Of a stretch of 9,263 nt of DNA, positions 8,276-9,263 are shown piece by piece. The notes beneath the pieces are model-generated. The model ran no database searches and was not told where the DNA came from. It saw only the letters and a list, made by a program, of their open reading frames with translations. Every line of letters starts with the position of its first letter. Positions within the stretch are counted from its first letter, which is position 1. The translations under genes and the position numbers were made by a program. Source of the stretch: Pseudomonadota bacterium (lineage in GTDB: Bacteria; Pseudomonadota; Alphaproteobacteria; Rhizobiales; Phreatobacteraceae); NCBI GenBank assembly GCA_023416965.1, contig JAEZGJ010000298.1, forward strand, positions 1 to 9,263, written 5' to 3'.

Positions 8276-9156
8276 GGGCGCGATCCCGCATAGACGGCGG
8301 CCATCAGGTCGCGCGCCGCATCGGGCGTGCGCGGGCCGAAGCCGAGGAGGTAGAGCCCGTCCATGGCGACGAGCGAGCGCGTGCGGGCGGCGGGCGTCGC
8401 CGACAGGGCCGGCTGGCTGAACACCTGGTCGGCCGAGGCGGCGTGCTCGTTGTGCTTCATCATCAGCACGACATCCGGGGCGGCGGCGATCAGCCCCTCG
8501 TCGGTGAGCGGCTTGTAGCCCTCCACCGAATCGGCGGCATTGACCCCGCCGGCGAGGCGGATGATGGCGTCGGCGCTGCTGCGCGCGCCACCCACCATGA
8601 CACGGCCGTTCTGCAGCGACAGCACGAACAGCACGCGCTTGCGGGCCGCCAGCGCGTCCCGCTGCTGTTTCAGCGCGGCGAACCCGGCCTCGACCCTGGC
8701 GGCGAGGGCCTCCGCCCGGTCCGCGGCGTCGGCGATGGCCCCGATGGTGCGGATGCGGGCCGCAACACCCGTTTCCGAGGTGTCCTCGGAGATCCGCACG
8801 ACCTTCACGCCCGCCTCGGCGATGAGCTTGACGGTGTCCGGCGGCCCGGCGCCCTCGACGGCCAGCAGGTCCGTCGGGCGCAGCGACAGCACGCCCTCGG
8901 CGGAAAGCGCCCGGACATAGCCGACATTGGCCTTCTCGCGCATGGCTTCGGCCGGATGCAGGCTCGTCGAATCGACGCCGACCAGCAGGTCCTGCCGTCC
9001 CAGCGCATAGAGGATTTCGGTGATCACCCCGCCGGCGGCGACTAGGCGCCGTTCGGCGGCTGCGGCATGAGGAACGCCGAAAGCCAGGAGCGCCGGCGCA
9101 GCCAGGATAGCGCGCCGCGACAGGCGCGGCTGCGGGAGGAGGGCGGGGCGGATCAT
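8272..9156 (-). CDS. hmuT: Periplasmic haem-binding protein HmuT
   Basis: The protein is 294 residues, a cluster A (class III) periplasmic binding protein that hands haem to HmuU. The N-terminus carries LSRRAILAAPALLAFG (12-27), a hydrophobic export signal with twin arginines at 14-15; cleavage is likely near AAAA at 31-34. The twin-arginine context (S-R-R-x-I-L) is compatible with Tat export but Sec cannot be excluded. HmuT-type landmarks are GGVITEILYALGR, VGVDSTSLHP (59-68), and NVGYVRALSAEGVLSL (77-92), in which Y80 aligns with the haem-ligating tyrosine of characterised HmuT proteins; this equivalence is from memory of the family. The segment GFGPRTPDAARDL near the C-terminus is also characteristic. 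The ATG start overlaps the hemP stop (ATGA), and the stop overlaps the GTG of hmuU. Confidence 0.93.
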   Translation of the reverse strand: MIRPALLPQPRLSRRAILAAPALLAFGVPHAAAAERRLVAAGGVITEILYALGRQDLLVGVDSTSLHPAEAMREKANVGYVRALSAEGVLSLRPTDLLAVEGAGPPDTVKLIAEAGVKVVRISEDTSETGVAARIRTIGAIADAADRAEALAARVEAGFAALKQQRDALAARKRVLFVLSLQNGRVMVGGARSSADAIIRLAGGVNAADSVEGYKPLTDEGLIAAAPDVVLMMKHNEHAASADQVFSQPALSATPAARTRSLVAMDGLYLLGFGPRTPDAARDLMAAVYAGSRP

Positions 9157-9263
9157 TTGGTCAGGATCAGCTTGTCGTTGGCGGTGACGCGCAGGCGGTA
9201 GCGCTCCCCCTTGTGGAGGATGACGGCCTCGCGACCTGTCCCGAGGATCGAGCCGACCTCCAC
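9153..9263 (-). CDS. hemP: Haemin uptake protein HemP, partial (5' end outside window)
   Basis: The last 36 codons and the TGA stop of a leftward gene are visible; the start lies beyond the window. The fragment contains GREAVILHKGERYRLRVT and ends NDKLILTK, the conserved core and C-terminus of HemP, a small protein (about 50-70 residues) found at the head of haem uptake operons in proteobacteria and needed for or involved in regulating haem uptake. Its TGA overlaps the hmuT ATG. The promoter and any Irr or RirA type iron-responsive site should lie upstream, outside this window. Confidence 0.88.
   Translation of the reverse strand: MEVGSILGTGREAVILHKGERYRLRVTANDKLILTK

Overview
The window is very GC-rich DNA with tightly packed genes and strong G/C third-position bias. 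The gene families (an L-arabinonate-dehydratase-type IlvD/EDD enzyme, a TadE/TadG-type pilus protein with a von Willebrand A domain, an Rrf2 regulator, a hemP-hmuTUV haem uptake operon) suggest an alphaproteobacterium, most likely in the Hyphomicrobiales (Rhizobiales). This placement is inferred from gene content and style. I see no marker gene, RNA gene, CRISPR array or insertion sequence.

Layout. (1) 22-177 (+): a 51-residue two-helix membrane protein of unknown function with a strong ribosome binding site. (2) 193-2667 (-): a two-gene sugar-acid operon, a sugar-acid dehydratase of the [2Fe-2S] IlvD/EDD family followed 15 bases later by an RraA-fold protein that keeps the pyruvate-aldolase motif. 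(3) 2668-2969: a 302-base divergent intergenic region with one imperfectly understood inverted repeat. (4) 2970-3275 (+): a small exported protein with two cysteines, of the HdeA-like size and style. (5) 3406-4647 (+): an orphan TadG-like vWA protein, closed by a strong hairpin shared with the converging gene. (6) 4708-5818 (-): a DUF6600-type exported protein with a repetitive Cys/Pro/Gly/Arg tail; its start and signal peptide are one base out of frame with the body. (7) 5819-5964: a divergent control region with a perfect 16-bp palindrome. (8) 5965-6402 (+): an Rrf2-family regulator with one cysteine instead of three. (9) 6366-9263 (-): haem uptake genes in the order hemP (partial, at the window edge), hmuT, hmuU, hmuV, each junction overlapping by 4 bases (ATGA or GTGA).

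How the genes work together. The dehydratase would make a 2-keto-3-deoxy sugar acid, and the RraA-fold neighbour is a credible aldolase for that product, so the pair could be a short Dahms-like branch yielding pyruvate and a small aldehyde. HmuT, HmuU and HmuV form a complete periplasmic-binding-protein ABC importer for haem, with HemP as the usual small companion; the outer-membrane receptor and any haem-degrading enzyme must lie elsewhere. The Rrf2 gene converges on hmuV and overlaps its end by 37 bases, which makes a regulatory link attractive but unproven.

Most is ordinary accessory metabolism and uptake. The least explained item is the DUF6600-type gene: a frameshifted signal peptide, four C-x8-C-R modules and two sets of short tandem repeats.
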